Origin: Vicinamibacterales bacterium
GTDB lineage: Bacteria > Acidobacteriota > Vicinamibacteria > Vicinamibacterales > UBA2999
Direction: 5' to 3'
Assembly: GCA_041394705.1 (NCBI GenBank)
Contig: JAWKHS010000010.1
Coordinates: 62,001 to 126,000, forward strand
DNA: 64,000 nt
The position numbers and the translations under genes were made by a program. Below the pieces are notes generated by a model. That model saw nothing but the letters and a program-made list of their open reading frames with translations. It did not search any database and was not told the DNA's origin. This document shows, one piece after another, positions 18,965 to 30,748 of the stretch (its first letter is position 1; each line of letters starts with the position of its first letter).

Positions 18965-19153
18965 TTACTCGGCGACCGTCACGAGGTGACGGACTTTGTG
19001 AATCATCCCGCGCGTGGCGGGGGTGTCGATCAGCGTCACGGTGTGGCGGATCCGCCGCAGGCCCATGCCCTCGACCGTCTTCGCCTGGGTCTTGTCGAAG
19101 CCGATCGGGCTGCGCACGAGCGTGACCTTCACTGTCTTCTCTTGCTTCGCCAT
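18965..19153 (-). CDS. rpmD: 50S ribosomal protein L30
   Basis: This 62-residue protein contains [20 protein letters not shown] and [20 protein letters not shown], the ferredoxin-like L30 fold of normal length. It is four bases before rplO and after rpsE, the standard spc order. Confidence 0.96.
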   Translation of the reverse strand: MAKQEKTVKVTLVRSPIGFDKTQAKTVEGMGLRRIRHTVTLIDTPATRGMIHKVRHLVTVAE

Positions 19154-19170
19154 ATGTCCTCAGCCGCGCG

Positions 19171-19692
19171 CTACGCCGACGCGCCGGCCACCTCCTCGAG
19201 ATCCTTGCCGCGCAGCCTTGCCACGTGCGTCGGGTCCTTCAGCATCGCGAGTGCCGTGAACGTCGCCCGGACCACGTTGTGCGGATTCGCCGTCCCGAGC
19301 GACTTCGTTAGGACGTTGTGGATGCCCGCGGACTCCACGACCGCGCGGACGCCGCCGCCGGCGATGATGCCCGTGCCCTCGGGAGCCGGCTTCAGGAGCA
19401 CGCGCCCCGCGCCGTAGCGGCCGAGCGCCGGGTGCGGAATCGACGTGCCCTTGAGGGGCACGCGGATCAGGTTCTTCTTGGCGGCCTCGATGCCCTTCTT
19501 GATGGCTGACGGCACTTCCTTCGCCTTGCCGATCCCGAAGCCCACCACCCCGTGGCCGTCGCCCACCACCACCAGGGCGCTGAAGCTCAGGTTCTTGCCG
19601 CCCTTGACCACCTTGGTCACACGGTTGATTGCCACGACCGTGTCCTTGATGTCGAGCTGGCCCGCATCGATTCGTTCGCGTGTCCGCATCAT
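19171..19692 (-). CDS. rpsE: 30S ribosomal protein S5
   Basis: This 173-residue protein has a dsRNA-binding domain with [20 protein letters not shown] and [20 protein letters not shown]. The S5 C-terminal domain has [20 protein letters not shown] and [14 protein letters not shown]. Residues at the classic spectinomycin-resistance loop (VTKVVKGG) are wild type. S5 helps maintain decoding accuracy. Confidence 0.97.
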   Translation of the reverse strand: MMRTRERIDAGQLDIKDTVVAINRVTKVVKGGKNLSFSALVVVGDGHGVVGFGIGKAKEVPSAIKKGIEAAKKNLIRVPLKGTSIPHPALGRYGAGRVLLKPAPEGTGIIAGGGVRAVVESAGIHNVLTKSLGTANPHNVVRATFTALAMLKDPTHVARLRGKDLEEVAGASA

Positions 19693-19707
19693 CGCCTTCC
19701 GATTCGC

Positions 19708-20082
19708 CTAGAACTCGAGCCCGGCTTTGCGGGCCGCTTCCGCCACTTCCTTCACCCGGCCGTGGTAGAGGAACCCGTTCCGGTCGAACACCACCTGCGT
19801 GATGCCCTGGGACTTGAGGCGCTCGGCGATGGCCTCGCCGACCATGCCCGCGCCCTTGCCGTTGCCCGGCCTGGCGCCGTCGGTCAGCTTCGCCTTCATC
19901 GCCGGTTCGACGCTGGAGGCCGCCGCGACCGTACGGCCCGCCTGGTCGTCGATGACCTGCACGTAGATGTGCGAGACGCTCCGGAACACGCTGAGGCGCG
20001 GCCGCTCGGCAGTGCCGCGCACGCGCTTCCGGATCCGGAACTGGATTCGCCGGCGGCGATCGTCCTTGGTCGTGATCTTCAT
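19708..20082 (-). CDS. rplR: 50S ribosomal protein L18
   Basis: This 124-residue protein has the 5S-rRNA-binding L18 fold: [35 protein letters not shown] and [20 protein letters not shown]. The N-terminus is very basic. It lies between rplF and rpsE. Confidence 0.97.
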   Translation of the reverse strand: MKITTKDDRRRRIQFRIRKRVRGTAERPRLSVFRSVSHIYVQVIDDQAGRTVAAASSVEPAMKAKLTDGARPGNGKGAGMVGEAIAERLKSQGITQVVFDRNGFLYHGRVKEVAEAARKAGLEF

Positions 20083-20087
20083 TGCCG

Positions 20088-20627
20088 TTACGCCCCCGTC
20101 TTCCCGGCCTTCTTCTTCAGCACCTCGCCCGTGTACCGTACGCCCTTCTGCTGGTACGGGTCGGGCTTCCGCAGGCGGCGCATGTTGGCGGCCACCTGGC
20201 CAACGAGCTGGCGGTCCACGCCCGTCACGGTGATGTGCGTCTGCTTGTCCACGGCGACATCGATGCCCGCGGGGATATCGAACACGATCGGGTGCGAGTA
20301 TCCCAGCGCGAAGTGCACCTGCTTCCCCTTGAGCTCGGCACGGTAGCCGACGCCGACGATGTCGAGCTCGCGCTTCCAGCCCTCGGCCACGCCCGTGACC
20401 GCGTTCGCGACCAGGCTGCGCGCGAGACCGTGGAACTTCGCCAGCGACTTGTCGTCGGGCCGCTCCCGCTTCGTCTCGAGGACGCCGTCGTTCAGCGCCA
20501 GCACGACGCCCGGTGGCAGCGCCTGGCGCATCTGGCCCTTCGGCCCCTTGACGTCGATCCCCGTGGCGTCCACCTTGACGGTCACGCCCTTCGGCACCGG
20601 AATCGGCTTCTTTCCAATACGCGACAT
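20088..20627 (-). CDS. rplF: 50S ribosomal protein L6
   Basis: This 179-residue protein has two repeated domains. It starts [20 protein letters not shown] and the second domain carries the [14 protein letters not shown] signature. L6 lies near the factor-binding site contacted by EF-G and EF-Tu. A family-B inverted repeat fills the gap to rpsH. Confidence 0.97.
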   Translation of the reverse strand: MSRIGKKPIPVPKGVTVKVDATGIDVKGPKGQMRQALPPGVVLALNDGVLETKRERPDDKSLAKFHGLARSLVANAVTGVAEGWKRELDIVGVGYRAELKGKQVHFALGYSHPIVFDIPAGIDVAVDKQTHITVTGVDRQLVGQVAANMRRLRKPDPYQQKGVRYTGEVLKKKAGKTGA

Positions 20628-20641
20628 CTCAGTTTCCCATT

Positions 20642-20750
20642 CGGGTCCCGGGCCCCGGGTCTCGGGTCACGGGATCAACCAGCCACTCAGGTCGGCGCGA
20701 CGGGCGCCGACGCCTTTCCCGAAACCCGGTCCCCGGGTCCCGAGCCCCGG
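20642..20750. repeat. Family-B heptamer repeat, paired inverted arms (copy B2)
   Basis: It fills the rpsH-rplF gap. The left arm (20642-20673) is CGGGTCC/CGGGCCC/CGGGTCT/CGGGTCA. The right arm (20718-20750) is the opposite orientation. A core of 44 bases lies between. The right arm ends at the base before the rpsH stop codon. Confidence 0.8.
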
Positions 20751-21164
20751 TTACCAGACGTTACACAGCACTTCCCCGCCCACGCCGGCCTTCTGCGCCG
20801 CGCGCCCGGTCATCACCCCGCGGGAGGTCGTCAGGATGCTCACGCCCAGGCCGCCGAGCACCGCGCTGATGTCCTCGGCGCCGGTGTAGACCCGCCGTCC
20901 GGGCCGGCTCACCCGCTCGATCCCCGTGATGACGCGCTCGCCACCAGGGCCGTACTTGAGCAGCAGCCTGATGACGGGCCGCGCCGCCGCGCCCGGCCGC
21001 GCTGCCTTCTCCTCGATGACCTTGTACCCCGCGATGTACCCCTCGTCCTGCAGGATCCGGGCGATCTCGGTCTTCAGCTTCGACGCCGGCATGTCCACGC
21101 GCGAGTGCCTCGCGGCCACCGCGTTCCGAACCCGGGTCAGCATGTCTGCAATCGGATCAGTCAT
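20751..21164 (-). CDS. rpsH: 30S ribosomal protein S8
   Basis: This 137-residue protein starts MTDPIADMLTRVRNAVAARH and has the C-terminal signature GVSILTTSRGVMTGRAAQKA followed by GGEVLCNVW. S8 binds 16S helix 21 and represses the spc operon in E. coli. Flanking gaps carry both repeat families (A3 upstream, B2 downstream). Confidence 0.97.
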   Translation of the reverse strand: MTDPIADMLTRVRNAVAARHSRVDMPASKLKTEIARILQDEGYIAGYKVIEEKAARPGAAARPVIRLLLKYGPGGERVITGIERVSRPGRRVYTGAEDISAVLGGLGVSILTTSRGVMTGRAAQKAGVGGEVLCNVW

Positions 21165-21174
21165 GTCTCGTCCT

Positions 21175-21203
21175 CTAGCCGCTAGCCGCTAGCCTCTAGC
21201 CGC
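21175..21203. repeat. Family-A heptamer repeat (copy A3)
   Basis: It lies in the rpsN-rpsH gap. On the minus strand, CTAGCGG units run into CTAGAGGAC, so the last unit merges with the rpsH Shine-Dalgarno exactly as in copy A1. Confidence 0.8.
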
Positions 21204-21209
21204 CAGGTC

Positions 21210-21395
21210 CTACCAGCTGCTCTTGGTGACGCCGGCGACGTCGCCGGTGAGCGCGTGTTCGCGGAAGCACAGCCTGCAGAGTGCGAACTTCCGCAGGTAG
21301 GCGCGCGGTCGCCCGCAGCGCCGGCACCGGTTGCGGTGACGCACCTTGAACTTCAGGGCCTTCTTCTCACGAGCCATCTTCGCTGTCGTCGCCAT
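21210..21395 (-). CDS. rpsN: 30S ribosomal protein S14, zinc-binding (type Z)
   Basis: This 61-residue short-form S14 has C24, C27, C40 and C43 (CRRC and CRLC), the zinc-binding type. It ends in GVTKSSW, the typical short-S14 C-terminus. The true start may be the internal Met7 ([17 protein letters not shown]), since the first six residues are not conserved in the family. It lies between rplE and rpsH. Confidence 0.95.
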   Translation of the reverse strand: MATTAKMAREKKALKFKVRHRNRCRRCGRPRAYLRKFALCRLCFREHALTGDVAGVTKSSW

Positions 21396-21409
21396 GCTCG
21401 GTCCTCGAA

Positions 21410-21964
21410 CTAGTTCGTACGGAAGGGGATGCCGATGAGCTGCAGCAGCTTCCGGGCCTCTTCATCGGTTTTCGCGGTGGTGACCACGCACACGTTCATG
21501 CCGCGCGCCTTGTCCACCTTGAGGTAGTCGATCTCGGTGAAGATCAACTGGTCGCGCAGCCCCAGCGTGTAGTTGCCGCGGCCGTCGAAGCCGCGCGGCG
21601 ACACGCCGCGGAAGTCGCGCACGCGCGGCAGCGAGATGCTGATCAGCCGGTCCAGGAAGTCGTACATCCGGTCGCCGCGCAGCGTGACGGTCACGCCGAT
21701 CGGCATCCCCGCGCGCACCTTGAACTGCGCGATCGACTTCTTGGCGCGCCGGACCGTCGCCTTCTGACCCGTGATCTTCGCGAGCTCGTCGGCGCCGACA
21801 TCCACGACCTTGGCGTTCTGCGTAGCCTCGCCGAGGCCCATGTTCACGACGACCTTCTCGATCTTGGGCACGGCCATCACGTTGCCGTATCCGAATTCCT
21901 TCGACAGCGCGGGCACCACGACTTCCTGGTACCGCTCCCGCAGCCGGTTCGATTTGCTGCTCAT
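21410..21964 (-). CDS. rplE: 50S ribosomal protein L5
   Basis: This 184-residue protein contains [40 protein letters not shown] and [20 protein letters not shown], the core L5 motifs. L5 binds 5S rRNA and bridges to S13. It is six bases after rplX. Confidence 0.97.
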   Translation of the reverse strand: MSSKSNRLRERYQEVVVPALSKEFGYGNVMAVPKIEKVVVNMGLGEATQNAKVVDVGADELAKITGQKATVRRAKKSIAQFKVRAGMPIGVTVTLRGDRMYDFLDRLISISLPRVRDFRGVSPRGFDGRGNYTLGLRDQLIFTEIDYLKVDKARGMNVCVVTTAKTDEEARKLLQLIGIPFRTN

Positions 21965-21970
21965 GTCGCC

Positions 21971-22285
21971 CTACCCCACCCGCTTGCGGCGCACCCGCAC
22001 CTTGGTGCCGTCAGACTCGACCCGGATGCCCACGCGCCCGGGCTGGCTCGACTCCGGATCGACGAGCATCACGTTCGACACGTGGATCGCCGACTCGCGC
22101 TCGAGAATCCCGCCCTTGATGTTCTTCTGCGGGTTCGGCCGCGTGTGGCGCTTCACCATGCCCACGCCCTCCACGACCACGCGTCCCTTGTCGGGCAGCA
22201 CCTGCAGCACACGGCCGCGCTTCCCGCGGTCCTTGCCGGCCCGCACCAGCACCGTGTCGTCCTTCTTGATTCGCACCTTAGGCAT
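21971..22285 (-). CDS. rplX: 50S ribosomal protein L24
   Basis: This 104-residue KOW-domain protein has [20 protein letters not shown] at the start and [20 protein letters not shown] in the middle. L24 initiates 50S assembly. It lies between rplN and rplE in standard spc order. Confidence 0.97.
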   Translation of the reverse strand: MPKVRIKKDDTVLVRAGKDRGKRGRVLQVLPDKGRVVVEGVGMVKRHTRPNPQKNIKGGILERESAIHVSNVMLVDPESSQPGRVGIRVESDGTKVRVRRKRVG

Positions 22286-22312
22286 TGCTTTTCCCTGGTC
22301 TCCGGGCCCTGC

Positions 22313-22681
22313 CTACAGCACTTCGGGCGCCAAGGAGATGATCTTCATGAACTTGCGCTCGCGCAGCTCACGCGCCACCGGACCGAACACGCGCGTGCCC
22401 ACCGGTTCGCCCTCGTTGTTGACGAGCACGGCGGCGTTGCGGTCGAAGCGGATGTAGCTGCCGTCGCGGCGGCGCTGCTCCTTGCGCACGCGCACGATCA
22501 CGGCCTTCACCACGGTGCCCTTCTTGACGTTGGACTCGGGCGAGGCTTCCTTCACCGAGGCCGTCACGATGTCGCCGAGCCGCGCATAGCGGCCCGTCGA
22601 TCCGCCGATCGGGTTGATCACCGAGAGCTTCCTCGCGCCGGAGTTGTCCGCGACGTCGAGAATCGTCCGCATCTGAATCAT
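22313..22681 (-). CDS. rplN: 50S ribosomal protein L14
   Basis: This 122-residue protein starts [20 protein letters not shown] and has [20 protein letters not shown] and [20 protein letters not shown]. Length and motifs are standard. L14 lies at the subunit interface, where silencing factor RsfS docks in other bacteria. Confidence 0.97.
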   Translation of the reverse strand: MIQMRTILDVADNSGARKLSVINPIGGSTGRYARLGDIVTASVKEASPESNVKKGTVVKAVIVRVRKEQRRRDGSYIRFDRNAAVLVNNEGEPVGTRVFGPVARELRERKFMKIISLAPEVL

Positions 22682-22699
22682 GGCGGCTCCTCCTCAGCT

Positions 22700-22954
22700 C
22701 TAGACCTTGGGCGCGCGCTCGATGACGCGCGTCACGGTCCACCGCTTGCGGCGGCTCGTCGGCCTCGACTCGGAGACGGCGACGAGGTCACCGAGCTTCG
22801 CGTCGTCGCCCTCGTTGTGGGCCATCAGCTTCGTGGTGCGCTTCTGGATCTTGCCGTAGACGCCGTGCTGCACCCGGCGCTTGACGGCCACGACCACGCT
22901 CTTCTGCATGCGGTCGCTGACCACGACTCCCTGCATCTCGGTCTTCGACGCCAT
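22700..22954 (-). CDS. rpsQ: 30S ribosomal protein S17
   Basis: The 84-residue OB-fold protein starts MASKTEMQGVVVSDRMQKSV. It contains VQHGVYGKIQKRTTKLMAHN and ends VTRVIERAPKV. The ATG at 22954, two bases after rpmC, was chosen over a longer frame that overlaps rpmC. Confidence 0.96.
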   Translation of the reverse strand: MASKTEMQGVVVSDRMQKSVVVAVKRRVQHGVYGKIQKRTTKLMAHNEGDDAKLGDLVAVSESRPTSRRKRWTVTRVIERAPKV

Positions 22955-22956
22955 GG

Positions 22957-23148
22957 CTACTTCGCCTTCTCCCTGAGAACCGTCTTCACCCGCGCCAGGT
23001 TCCGGCGGGACTCGCGCAGGGCCACGGGCTTGTCGAGCTGCCCCATCGCCTTCTTGACGCGCATGCGGAACAGCTCGTCCTCGATCTCCGCTGCCTTCGC
23101 GCGGAGATCCTCGGCGTCCAGCTCGCGCAGCTCGGGTGCCTTCATCAC
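22957..23148 (-). CDS. rpmC: 50S ribosomal protein L29
   Basis: This 63-residue helical protein starts [20 protein letters not shown] and contains [19 protein letters not shown] and [16 protein letters not shown]. Its start overlaps the rplP stop by four bases (ATGA), implying coupled translation. L29 borders the peptide exit tunnel. Confidence 0.96.
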   Translation of the reverse strand: MMKAPELRELDAEDLRAKAAEIEDELFRMRVKKAMGQLDKPVALRESRRNLARVKTVLREKAK

Positions 23149-23567
23149 TGCTTCTCCTCACCGAACCGCACCGAGAAGCGCGTCTTGATCGGCAGCTTCG
23201 CCGCAGCGAGCTCCATCGCGCGTCGCGCCTCGGTCTCGGTCACACCTTCCATCTCGAACAGGATCTTGCCCGGCCGCACCACGGCCACCCAACCCTCGGG
23301 CGCGCCCTTGCCCTTGCCCATTCGGGTTTCGAGCGGCTTCTTCGTGACGGGCTTGTCCGGAAACACGCGCACCCAGATCTTCCCGCCGCGCTTGACGAAC
23401 CGCGTCATGGCGACGCGGGCGGCCTCGATCTGGCGGTCGGTCATCCAGCAGGGCTCCATGGCCTTCAGCCCGTAGTCTCCGAACGACACGTCGGAGCCGC
23501 GCCACGCCTTGCCGGTCATACGGCCGCGCTGCTGCTTCCGGAACTTGACCTTCTTCGGCATCAACAT
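23145..23567 (-). CDS. rplP: 50S ribosomal protein L16
   Basis: This 140-residue protein starts [20 protein letters not shown]. It contains [40 protein letters not shown] and [21 protein letters not shown]16 contacts A-site tRNA near the peptidyl-transferase centre. The arginine in the conserved MGKGKG region context is followed by a normal C-terminus. Confidence 0.97.
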   Translation of the reverse strand: MLMPKKVKFRKQQRGRMTGKAWRGSDVSFGDYGLKAMEPCWMTDRQIEAARVAMTRFVKRGGKIWVRVFPDKPVTKKPLETRMGKGKGAPEGWVAVVRPGKILFEMEGVTETEARRAMELAAAKLPIKTRFSVRFGEEKQ

Positions 23568-23579
23568 GGTCGTGTCTCG

Positions 23580-24269
23580 CTAGGGTCGGGCGCCGGCGCT
23601 CCGGCGCGGGCGGTCGCGGTAGTCCTCGTCGCGGCCCACCCGTGGGGTCAGCCGCTCGCCCTTGTACATCCAGACCTTGACGCCGATCTGGCCGTAGGTG
23701 GTGTGCGCCTCGGCGAAGCCGAAGTCGACGTCCGCCCGAAGCGTCTGCAGCGGGAGCTGCCCATGCAGATACCACTCGGAGCGCGCGATCTCGGCGCCGT
23801 TCAGGCGACCTGACACCCGCACCTTGATGCCGCGGGCGCCGAAGCGCAGCGCCGACTCGACCGCCTTTCGCATGGCGCGCCGGAACGCGACGCGCTTCTC
23901 GAGCTGCATCGCCACCGACTCGGCCACCAGCTGGGCGTCGAGCTCGGGCTTCTGGATCTCCTGGATGTTCACGAAGACCTCACGCTTCGTGCGCTTCTGG
24001 ATCTCCTGCTTGAGCTTGTCGACCTCGGTGCCCTTGCGGCCGATGATGATGCCCGGCCGCGACGTGTGCACGTCGATCTTCAGCTTGTTCGCGGCGCGCT
24101 CCACCTCGATCTTGGCGACGCCCGCGTGCTGGAAGCGCTTCTTGAGGTCCGACTTCAGGGCCAGATCCTCGTGGAGCAGGTCCGCGTACTCCTTGCCCGC
24201 GAACCAGCGCGACTTCCACGTCTTGTTGAACCCGATGCGGAACCCGTAGGGGTGAACTTTCTGACCCAC
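23580..24269 (-). CDS. rpsC: 30S ribosomal protein S3
   Basis: This 229-residue protein starts at a GTG (24267-24269) preceded by AGGAG at good spacing. The N-terminus is (M)[20 protein letters not shown]. The longer ATG frame would overlap rplV and lacks conservation. The KH domain (about 40-110) has [20 protein letters not shown], and the S3 C-terminal domain has [20 protein letters not shown]. It lies between rplV and rplP. Confidence 0.96.
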   Translation of the reverse strand: MGQKVHPYGFRIGFNKTWKSRWFAGKEYADLLHEDLALKSDLKKRFQHAGVAKIEVERAANKLKIDVHTSRPGIIIGRKGTEVDKLKQEIQKRTKREVFVNIQEIQKPELDAQLVAESVAMQLEKRVAFRRAMRKAVESALRFGARGIKVRVSGRLNGAEIARSEWYLHGQLPLQTLRADVDFGFAEAHTTYGQIGVKVWMYKGERLTPRVGRDEDYRDRPRRSAGARP

Positions 24270-24285
24270 CGTGCGCTCTCCTGTG

Positions 24286-24711
24286 CTACTCGGCCGCCGC
24301 GGCCTTCTTGACGCGTGCCCGACGGGCCGCGGTCGCCTTGTCCGCCTCACCCACCGGTGCGATGCGCTGCGGGCGCTCCGTCACTTCGACGGTGAGGTGC
24401 GTGGTGCGCTTCACGATCCGAAAGGCCCGGCCCATCGGGGCAGGCCTGACGCGCTTCTGCGACGGCCCCTGGTTCGCGAAGCAGGCCGACACGAACAGGC
24501 GCTCGACGTCGCCGCCGAAGCCCTCCGCCTGGCGCGCGTTCGCCACCGCGGACCGCAGGACCTTCGCCAGGTCCTTGGCCACGGTCTTCCGCGCGAACAT
24601 CAGCGTGGACAGCGCGCGGTTGACGTCCTTGCCTCGAATGAGGTCGCACACGAGGCCGGCCTTCTGCGCCGACGTGCGCACGTATTTCGCCGTTGCCTGA
24701 GCCCGGACCAT
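24286..24711 (-). CDS. rplV: 50S ribosomal protein L22
   Basis: This 141-residue protein contains [35 protein letters not shown] and [20 protein letters not shown], the beta-hairpin that lines the exit tunnel. Compared with the usual ~110 residues it has an Ala/Lys/Arg-rich C-terminal tail of about 25 residues. It is one base after rpsS. Confidence 0.97.
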   Translation of the reverse strand: MVRAQATAKYVRTSAQKAGLVCDLIRGKDVNRALSTLMFARKTVAKDLAKVLRSAVANARQAEGFGGDVERLFVSACFANQGPSQKRVRPAPMGRAFRIVKRTTHLTVEVTERPQRIAPVGEADKATAARRARVKKAAAAE

Positions 24712-24712
24712 A

Positions 24713-25012
24713 TCAGGCCTTTCCTCCCGGGGCCGAGGCCGCGGTCTTGTCGGCCTTCGCCGCGTGTCCCTTGAACTGGCGGGTCGGCGAGAACTCTCCG
24801 AGCTTGTGCCCGACCATGTTCTCGGTGATGTAGACGGGCACGAACTTGCGGCCGTTGTGGACCGCGAGCGTGTGACCGACCATCTCCGGCAGGACGGTCG
24901 AGCGCCGCGACCAGGTCTTGACCACCTTCTTCTCGTTCGCGCGGTTCATCGCCTCGACCTTCTCGAGGAGGTGGGTGTCGATGAACGGTCCCTTTTTCAG
25001 CGATCTGCTCAT
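24713..25012 (-). CDS. rpsS: 30S ribosomal protein S19
   Basis: This 99-residue protein starts [20 protein letters not shown] and has [20 protein letters not shown] and [20 protein letters not shown]. An Ala/Lys tail of about 12 residues follows the fold. The ATG at 25012 was chosen because the longer frame runs through the repeat B3 and rplB. S19 contacts S13 in the 30S head. Confidence 0.97.
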   Translation of the reverse strand: MSRSLKKGPFIDTHLLEKVEAMNRANEKKVVKTWSRRSTVLPEMVGHTLAVHNGRKFVPVYITENMVGHKLGEFSPTRQFKGHAAKADKTAASAPGGKA

Positions 25013-25031
25013 AACGTTCTCTGCGTTCTCT

Positions 25032-25063
25032 CCCGGGACCCGAGCCCCGGGACCCGAGTCCCG
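25032..25063. repeat. Family-B heptamer repeat, single arm (copy B3)
   Basis: It lies in the rplB-rpsS gap. CCCGGGA/CCCGAGC/CCCGGGA/CCCGAGT units, read on the plus strand, have an exact 7-base period. Only one orientation is present. Confidence 0.8.
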
Positions 25064-25065
25064 TC

Positions 25066-25893
25066 CTATTTCTTCCGCCGCTGGACGATGAACTGGTTGC
25101 TCAGCTTCTTGTTCGACCGCGTCTTGTAGCCCTTCGTCGGCACGCCCCACGGCGTCACAGGGTGGCGGCCGCCCGACGTCCGGCCCTCGCCGCCGCCCAG
25201 CGGGTGGTCCACCGGGTTCATGGCGACGCCGCGCACGTGCGGCTTCTTGCCGAGCCACCGGCTGCGGCCGGCCTTGCCGATCGAGACGTTCTCGTGGTCG
25301 AGGTTGCCGACCTGGCCCACCGTGGCGATGCAGTGCTGCAGGATCTTGCGGATCTCGCCGGATGGCATCTTGACGGAGACGTACTCGCCTTCCTTGGCGA
25401 CGACCTGGACCGCCGATCCGGCGCTGCGCGCGAGCTGCCCTCCGCGGCCGGGCTTCAGTTCCACGTTGTGGACCAGCGTGCCCTGCGGAATCGCCGACAG
25501 CGGCAGGGCGTTGCCCGGCAGGATGTCGGCCGTGTCGCTGGCGACGATCGTGTCGCCGACCTTCAGCCCGAGCGGCTGCAGCACGTAGCGCTTCTCGCCG
25601 TCGGCGTAGGTGACGAGGGCGATGCGAGCCGACCGGTTCGGGTCGTACTCGATGGTCGAGACCTTCGCGGGGATGTTCTTCTTGTCGCGCTTGAAGTCGA
25701 TGACGCGATAGAGGCGCTTGTGTCCGCCGCCGCGCCACCAGCTGGTCAGCTCGCCGGTATTGTTCCGGCCGCCCGAGCGCTTGAGCGACTCGGTCAGCGG
25801 TCGATACGGCGCGTCGGTGGTGATCTCGTCGAAGATCTGGACCGTCTGGAAACGGCGGCCCGGCGACGTGGGCTTGTACTTGCGAATCGGCAT
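25066..25893 (-). CDS. rplB: 50S ribosomal protein L2
   Basis: This 275-residue protein contains the L2 signatures [20 protein letters not shown] and [20 protein letters not shown], including the conserved His of the peptidyl-transferase-proximal loop. The C-terminus is [19 protein letters not shown]2 is needed for subunit association. It follows rplW by 34 bases. Confidence 0.97.
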   Translation of the reverse strand: MPIRKYKPTSPGRRFQTVQIFDEITTDAPYRPLTESLKRSGGRNNTGELTSWWRGGGHKRLYRVIDFKRDKKNIPAKVSTIEYDPNRSARIALVTYADGEKRYVLQPLGLKVGDTIVASDTADILPGNALPLSAIPQGTLVHNVELKPGRGGQLARSAGSAVQVVAKEGEYVSVKMPSGEIRKILQHCIATVGQVGNLDHENVSIGKAGRSRWLGKKPHVRGVAMNPVDHPLGGGEGRTSGGRHPVTPWGVPTKGYKTRSNKKLSNQFIVQRRKK

Positions 25894-25927
25894 GGCCCTG
25901 TTCTCTTGGGTTCCTGGCAGTCGTGCC

Positions 25928-26218
25928 CTAGGCGTTCTCGACGAACTCCGGAAGCTTCTCGCCCTTCCGCAGCACGACGTAGGCCTTCTTCCAGTCGGGA
26001 CGGCGGCCGGCGTACCGGCCCTGACGCTTCTCCTTGCCGTGCGCCAGCGCCGTCCGCACCGAGGCCACCTTGGGCCCGAGCAGCTTCTCCACGGCGCGCT
26101 TGACGTCGAGCTTGTTGGCGTCGCGCGCGACCTCGAACACCAGCGTCCGGCCGTCTTCGCGCATCACGGTGGTCTTCTCCGTGACGAGCGGCCGCCGAAT
26201 CACTTCCGTCAGCTTCAT
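25928..26218 (-). CDS. rplW: 50S ribosomal protein L23
   Basis: This 96-residue protein starts [20 protein letters not shown] and contains [20 protein letters not shown] and [21 protein letters not shown]23 at the tunnel exit is the docking site for trigger factor and SRP. It lies between rplD and rplB. Confidence 0.97.
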   Translation of the reverse strand: MKLTEVIRRPLVTEKTTVMREDGRTLVFEVARDANKLDVKRAVEKLLGPKVASVRTALAHGKEKRQGRYAGRRPDWKKAYVVLRKGEKLPEFVENA

Positions 26219-26228
26219 CGTCGTTCTC

Positions 26229-26852
26229 CTACGCGCCGAGCGCGGCCTGCAGCTTCTCGAGCGCGGCCGTGGTGACCACGACGGTCGCCGTGTCGATGAC
26301 GTCCCTGGCCGTAATCCGTCCGCTGGCCGCGAACTTCACGCCCGGGAGGTTGCGCACCGACAGGGCAAGGTTCTCGTCGGGCGCGACGTCGACCAGCAGC
26401 GCCTTCGCGCCCGCGCCGATCGCGCGGAGCATCGCCGCCGCCGCCTTGGTCTTCACTTCCGAGGCCGCCAGGGCGTCCACGACGACCAGCGCGCCATCCT
26501 GCGCCTTCTGGGCGAGCGCCGCCCGAAGGCCGCCGAGCTCGACCTTCTTCGGCGCCGTGAAAGCGTAGCTGCGCGGCTGCGGCCCGAACACGGTGCCGCC
26601 CTTGCGCCACAGCGGGTTGCGCGTCTCGCCCACCCGGGCGCGGCCGGTGCCCTTCTGCCGCCACGGCTTCTTGCCGCTGCCACTCACGAGGGCGCGGTTC
26701 TTCGTGGCGTGCGTGCCCCGGCGGTCCGCGGCGTTCGCGCGCACGACCGACGCGTGGATGAGGTCGGTCTTCACGCGGCCGCCGAACACGGCGTCGCTGA
26801 GCTCGACCGAGCCCACCTTCTGATTCTGGCTGTTGACCACGTCTACGGTCAT
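26229..26852 (-). CDS. rplD: 50S ribosomal protein L4
   Basis: This 207-residue protein has the tunnel loop GSGKKPWRQKGTGRARVGET and GPQPRSYAFTAPKKVELGGL. In many bacteria L4 is a repressor of the S10 operon. A family-B repeat fills the gap to rplC, and the Shine-Dalgarno GAAGGA directly follows it. Confidence 0.97.
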   Translation of the reverse strand: MTVDVVNSQNQKVGSVELSDAVFGGRVKTDLIHASVVRANAADRRGTHATKNRALVSGSGKKPWRQKGTGRARVGETRNPLWRKGGTVFGPQPRSYAFTAPKKVELGGLRAALAQKAQDGALVVVDALAASEVKTKAAAAMLRAIGAGAKALLVDVAPDENLALSVRNLPGVKFAASGRITARDVIDTATVVVTTAALEKLQAALGA

Positions 26853-26864
26853 CTCTGCATCCTT

Positions 26865-26952
26865 CGGGTCTCGGGTCCCGGGTCTCGGGGCTCAAAACCT
26901 CTTGCCGTCGCTGGCATGCGGGGCGGCCGCGAGTCCCGGCACCCGGGTCCCG
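26865..26952. repeat. Family-B heptamer repeat, paired inverted arms (copy B4)
   Basis: It lies in the rplC-rplD gap. The left arm (26865-26893) is four exact-period units: CGGGTCT/CGGGTCC/CGGGTCT/CGGGGCT. The right arm (26930-26952) is inverted and ends one base before the rplC stop. The core is about 36 bases. Confidence 0.8.
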
Positions 26953-27639
26953 CTACTTCTTGCCCTTCTTGGGCTTTTCCTGGAGCTGCGGCTGCGGCTC
27001 GGGCTTCGCCGCCACGGCCTTGCGGATCAGCACGTAGCCGCCGTTGGCGCCCGGCACGGCGCCGCGCACGACCATCAGGTTGTTGTCCGCATCGATGCGC
27101 AGGACCTTCAGGTTGCGAACCGTGACGCGGTCCTGGCCCATGTGCCCGGCCATTCGCATGCCGCGCACCACGCGTGACGGGTACGACGAGGCGCCAATCG
27201 AACCCGGCGCCCGGTGGAACATGGAGCCGTGCGTGTTCGCGCCGCCGCCGAAGTGGTGGCGCTTCACGACGCCCTGGAAGCCATGGCCCTTGCTCGTGCC
27301 GATGACGTCTACCCGCTCGCCCTGGTTGAAGACGGCACCGACCACGACGGAGTCGCCCGGCTTGGGCGCGTCGCCGCCCGCGGCACGCTTCACCTCGCGG
27401 CGAACGCGCGTGGCCGGCACGTTGGCGGCCTTGTGGTGGCCGACCGTCGTCTTGTTGGCCTTGTAGCGCGTGGACGACACGAGCCCGAGCTGCACGGCCT
27501 CGTAGCCGTCGCGATCGGCGCCCTTGGCCTGCACGACGACGCACGGACCAGCCTGGAGCACGGTGGCCGGTTCGACCGTCCCGTCCTCCAGGAACAGCTG
27601 CGTCATTCCGATCTTCTTGCCGATGATTCCGTTCACCAT
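26953..27639 (-). CDS. rplC: 50S ribosomal protein L3
   Basis: This 228-residue protein starts [20 protein letters not shown]. It contains [20 protein letters not shown] and [20 protein letters not shown]. The C-terminus is a Lys/Pro/Gln tail ([15 protein letters not shown]). L3 reaches to the peptidyl-transferase centre and starts 50S assembly. Confidence 0.97.
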   Translation of the reverse strand: MVNGIIGKKIGMTQLFLEDGTVEPATVLQAGPCVVVQAKGADRDGYEAVQLGLVSSTRYKANKTTVGHHKAANVPATRVRREVKRAAGGDAPKPGDSVVVGAVFNQGERVDVIGTSKGHGFQGVVKRHHFGGGANTHGSMFHRAPGSIGASSYPSRVVRGMRMAGHMGQDRVTVRNLKVLRIDADNNLMVVRGAVPGANGGYVLIRKAVAAKPEPQPQLQEKPKKGKK

Positions 27640-27650
27640 CGTGATTCCTT

Positions 27651-27681
27651 CCGGGTCCCGGGTTCCGGGCCCCGGGTCCCG
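27651..27681. repeat. Family-B heptamer repeat, single arm (copy B5)
   Basis: It fills the rpsJ-rplC gap. CCGGGTC/CCGGGTT/CCGGGCC/CCGGGTC have an exact 7-base period. One orientation only. It ends directly at the rpsJ stop. Confidence 0.8.
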
Positions 27682-28011
27682 TTACTTACCGTGTTCCTTG
27701 CCGAACGCCTTGATTTCGACGTCCACGCCTGCCGGCAGATCGAGCTTCATGAGCGCGTCCACCGTCTGGGGCGTCGGCTCGAAGATGTCGATCAGCCGCT
27801 TGTGCGTGCGCACCTCGAACTGCTCGCGGGACTTCTTGTCCACGTGCGGCGAGCGGAGCACCGTCCACTTGTTGATCTCGGTGGGCAGCGGGATCGGCCC
27901 CGCCAGCCGGGCGCCCGTTCGCTTCGCCGTGTCCACGATCTCGCCCGTGCTCTGGTCGAGCAGGCGCGCATCGTAGGCCTTCAGGCGGATTCGAATCTTG
28001 TCACCAACCAT
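27682..28011 (-). CDS. rpsJ: 30S ribosomal protein S10 / NusE
   Basis: This 109-residue protein contains [40 protein letters not shown] and [20 protein letters not shown], the full S10 set. S10 also acts as NusE in antitermination. Here it follows fusA directly; the tuf gene often found between them is absent and is located near 54-55 kb. Confidence 0.97.
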   Translation of the reverse strand: MVGDKIRIRLKAYDARLLDQSTGEIVDTAKRTGARLAGPIPLPTEINKWTVLRSPHVDKKSREQFEVRTHKRLIDIFEPTPQTVDALMKLDLPAGVDVEIKAFGKEHGK

Positions 28012-28029
28012 TGCGATCCTCGTCGGGGC

Positions 28030-28133
28030 CAGGGACCCGGGTCTCGGGTCTCGGTGCGGCCGCGTTACTGCGTCTTCTTCCTGGCGTCGTCAAGGCCCAG
28101 CCCCGGAACCCGGGACCCCAGACCCGAGCCCCG
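28030..28133. repeat. Family-B heptamer repeat, paired inverted arms (copy B6)
   Basis: It lies in the fusA-rpsJ gap, where many bacteria carry tuf. The left arm (28030-28055) is GGGACCC/GGGTCTC/GGGTCTC. The right arm (28099-28133) is opposite in orientation. The core is about 43 bases. Confidence 0.75.
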
Positions 28134-28134
28134 C

Positions 28135-30249
<2,115 letters not shown>

Positions 30250-30264
30250 GGATCGGGGTCGTCC

Positions 30265-30738
30265 TTACCAGCGGTAATGGGCGAAGGCCTTGTTGGCTTC
30301 GGCCATCCGGTGGGTGTCCTCGCGCTTCTTCACGGCGCCTCCGCGGAGGTTGGCCGCATCGAGCAGCTCGTTCGCCAGCTTCTCCTGCATCGTCTTGCCG
30401 TCGCCCCGAGCGCGGGCATAGCCCACGAGCCAGCGGATGCTGAGCGACAGGCGGCGGTTCGGGTTGACCTCGATCGGCACCTGGTAGTTCGAGCCGCCGA
30501 CGCGCCGGGACTTGACCTCGAGCGAAGGCTTCACGTTGTCGAGCGCCTTCTTGAAGATCTTCAGCGGGTCGTCGCCGGACTTCTCCTTCACGATGTCGAA
30601 GCTGCGGTACACGATCTGCTCGGCCGTGGACTGCTTGCCGTCGAACATCATGCAGTTGATGAACTTCGTCACCAGCGGACTGCCGTAGAGCGCGTCGGCC
30701 GGGAGTTCACGCTTCGGGATTTCTCGTCTGCGCGGCAT
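30265..30738 (-). CDS. rpsG: 30S ribosomal protein S7
   Basis: This 157-residue protein starts [20 protein letters not shown] and contains [40 protein letters not shown] and [16 protein letters not shown]. The ATG at 30738 was chosen because the frame upstream of it overlaps rpsL. S7 nucleates the 30S head and, in E. coli, represses the str operon. Confidence 0.97.
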   Translation of the reverse strand: MPRRREIPKRELPADALYGSPLVTKFINCMMFDGKQSTAEQIVYRSFDIVKEKSGDDPLKIFKKALDNVKPSLEVKSRRVGGSNYQVPIEVNPNRRLSLSIRWLVGYARARGDGKTMQEKLANELLDAANLRGGAVKKREDTHRMAEANKAFAHYRW

Positions 30739-30748
30739 CGCTGTCGTC

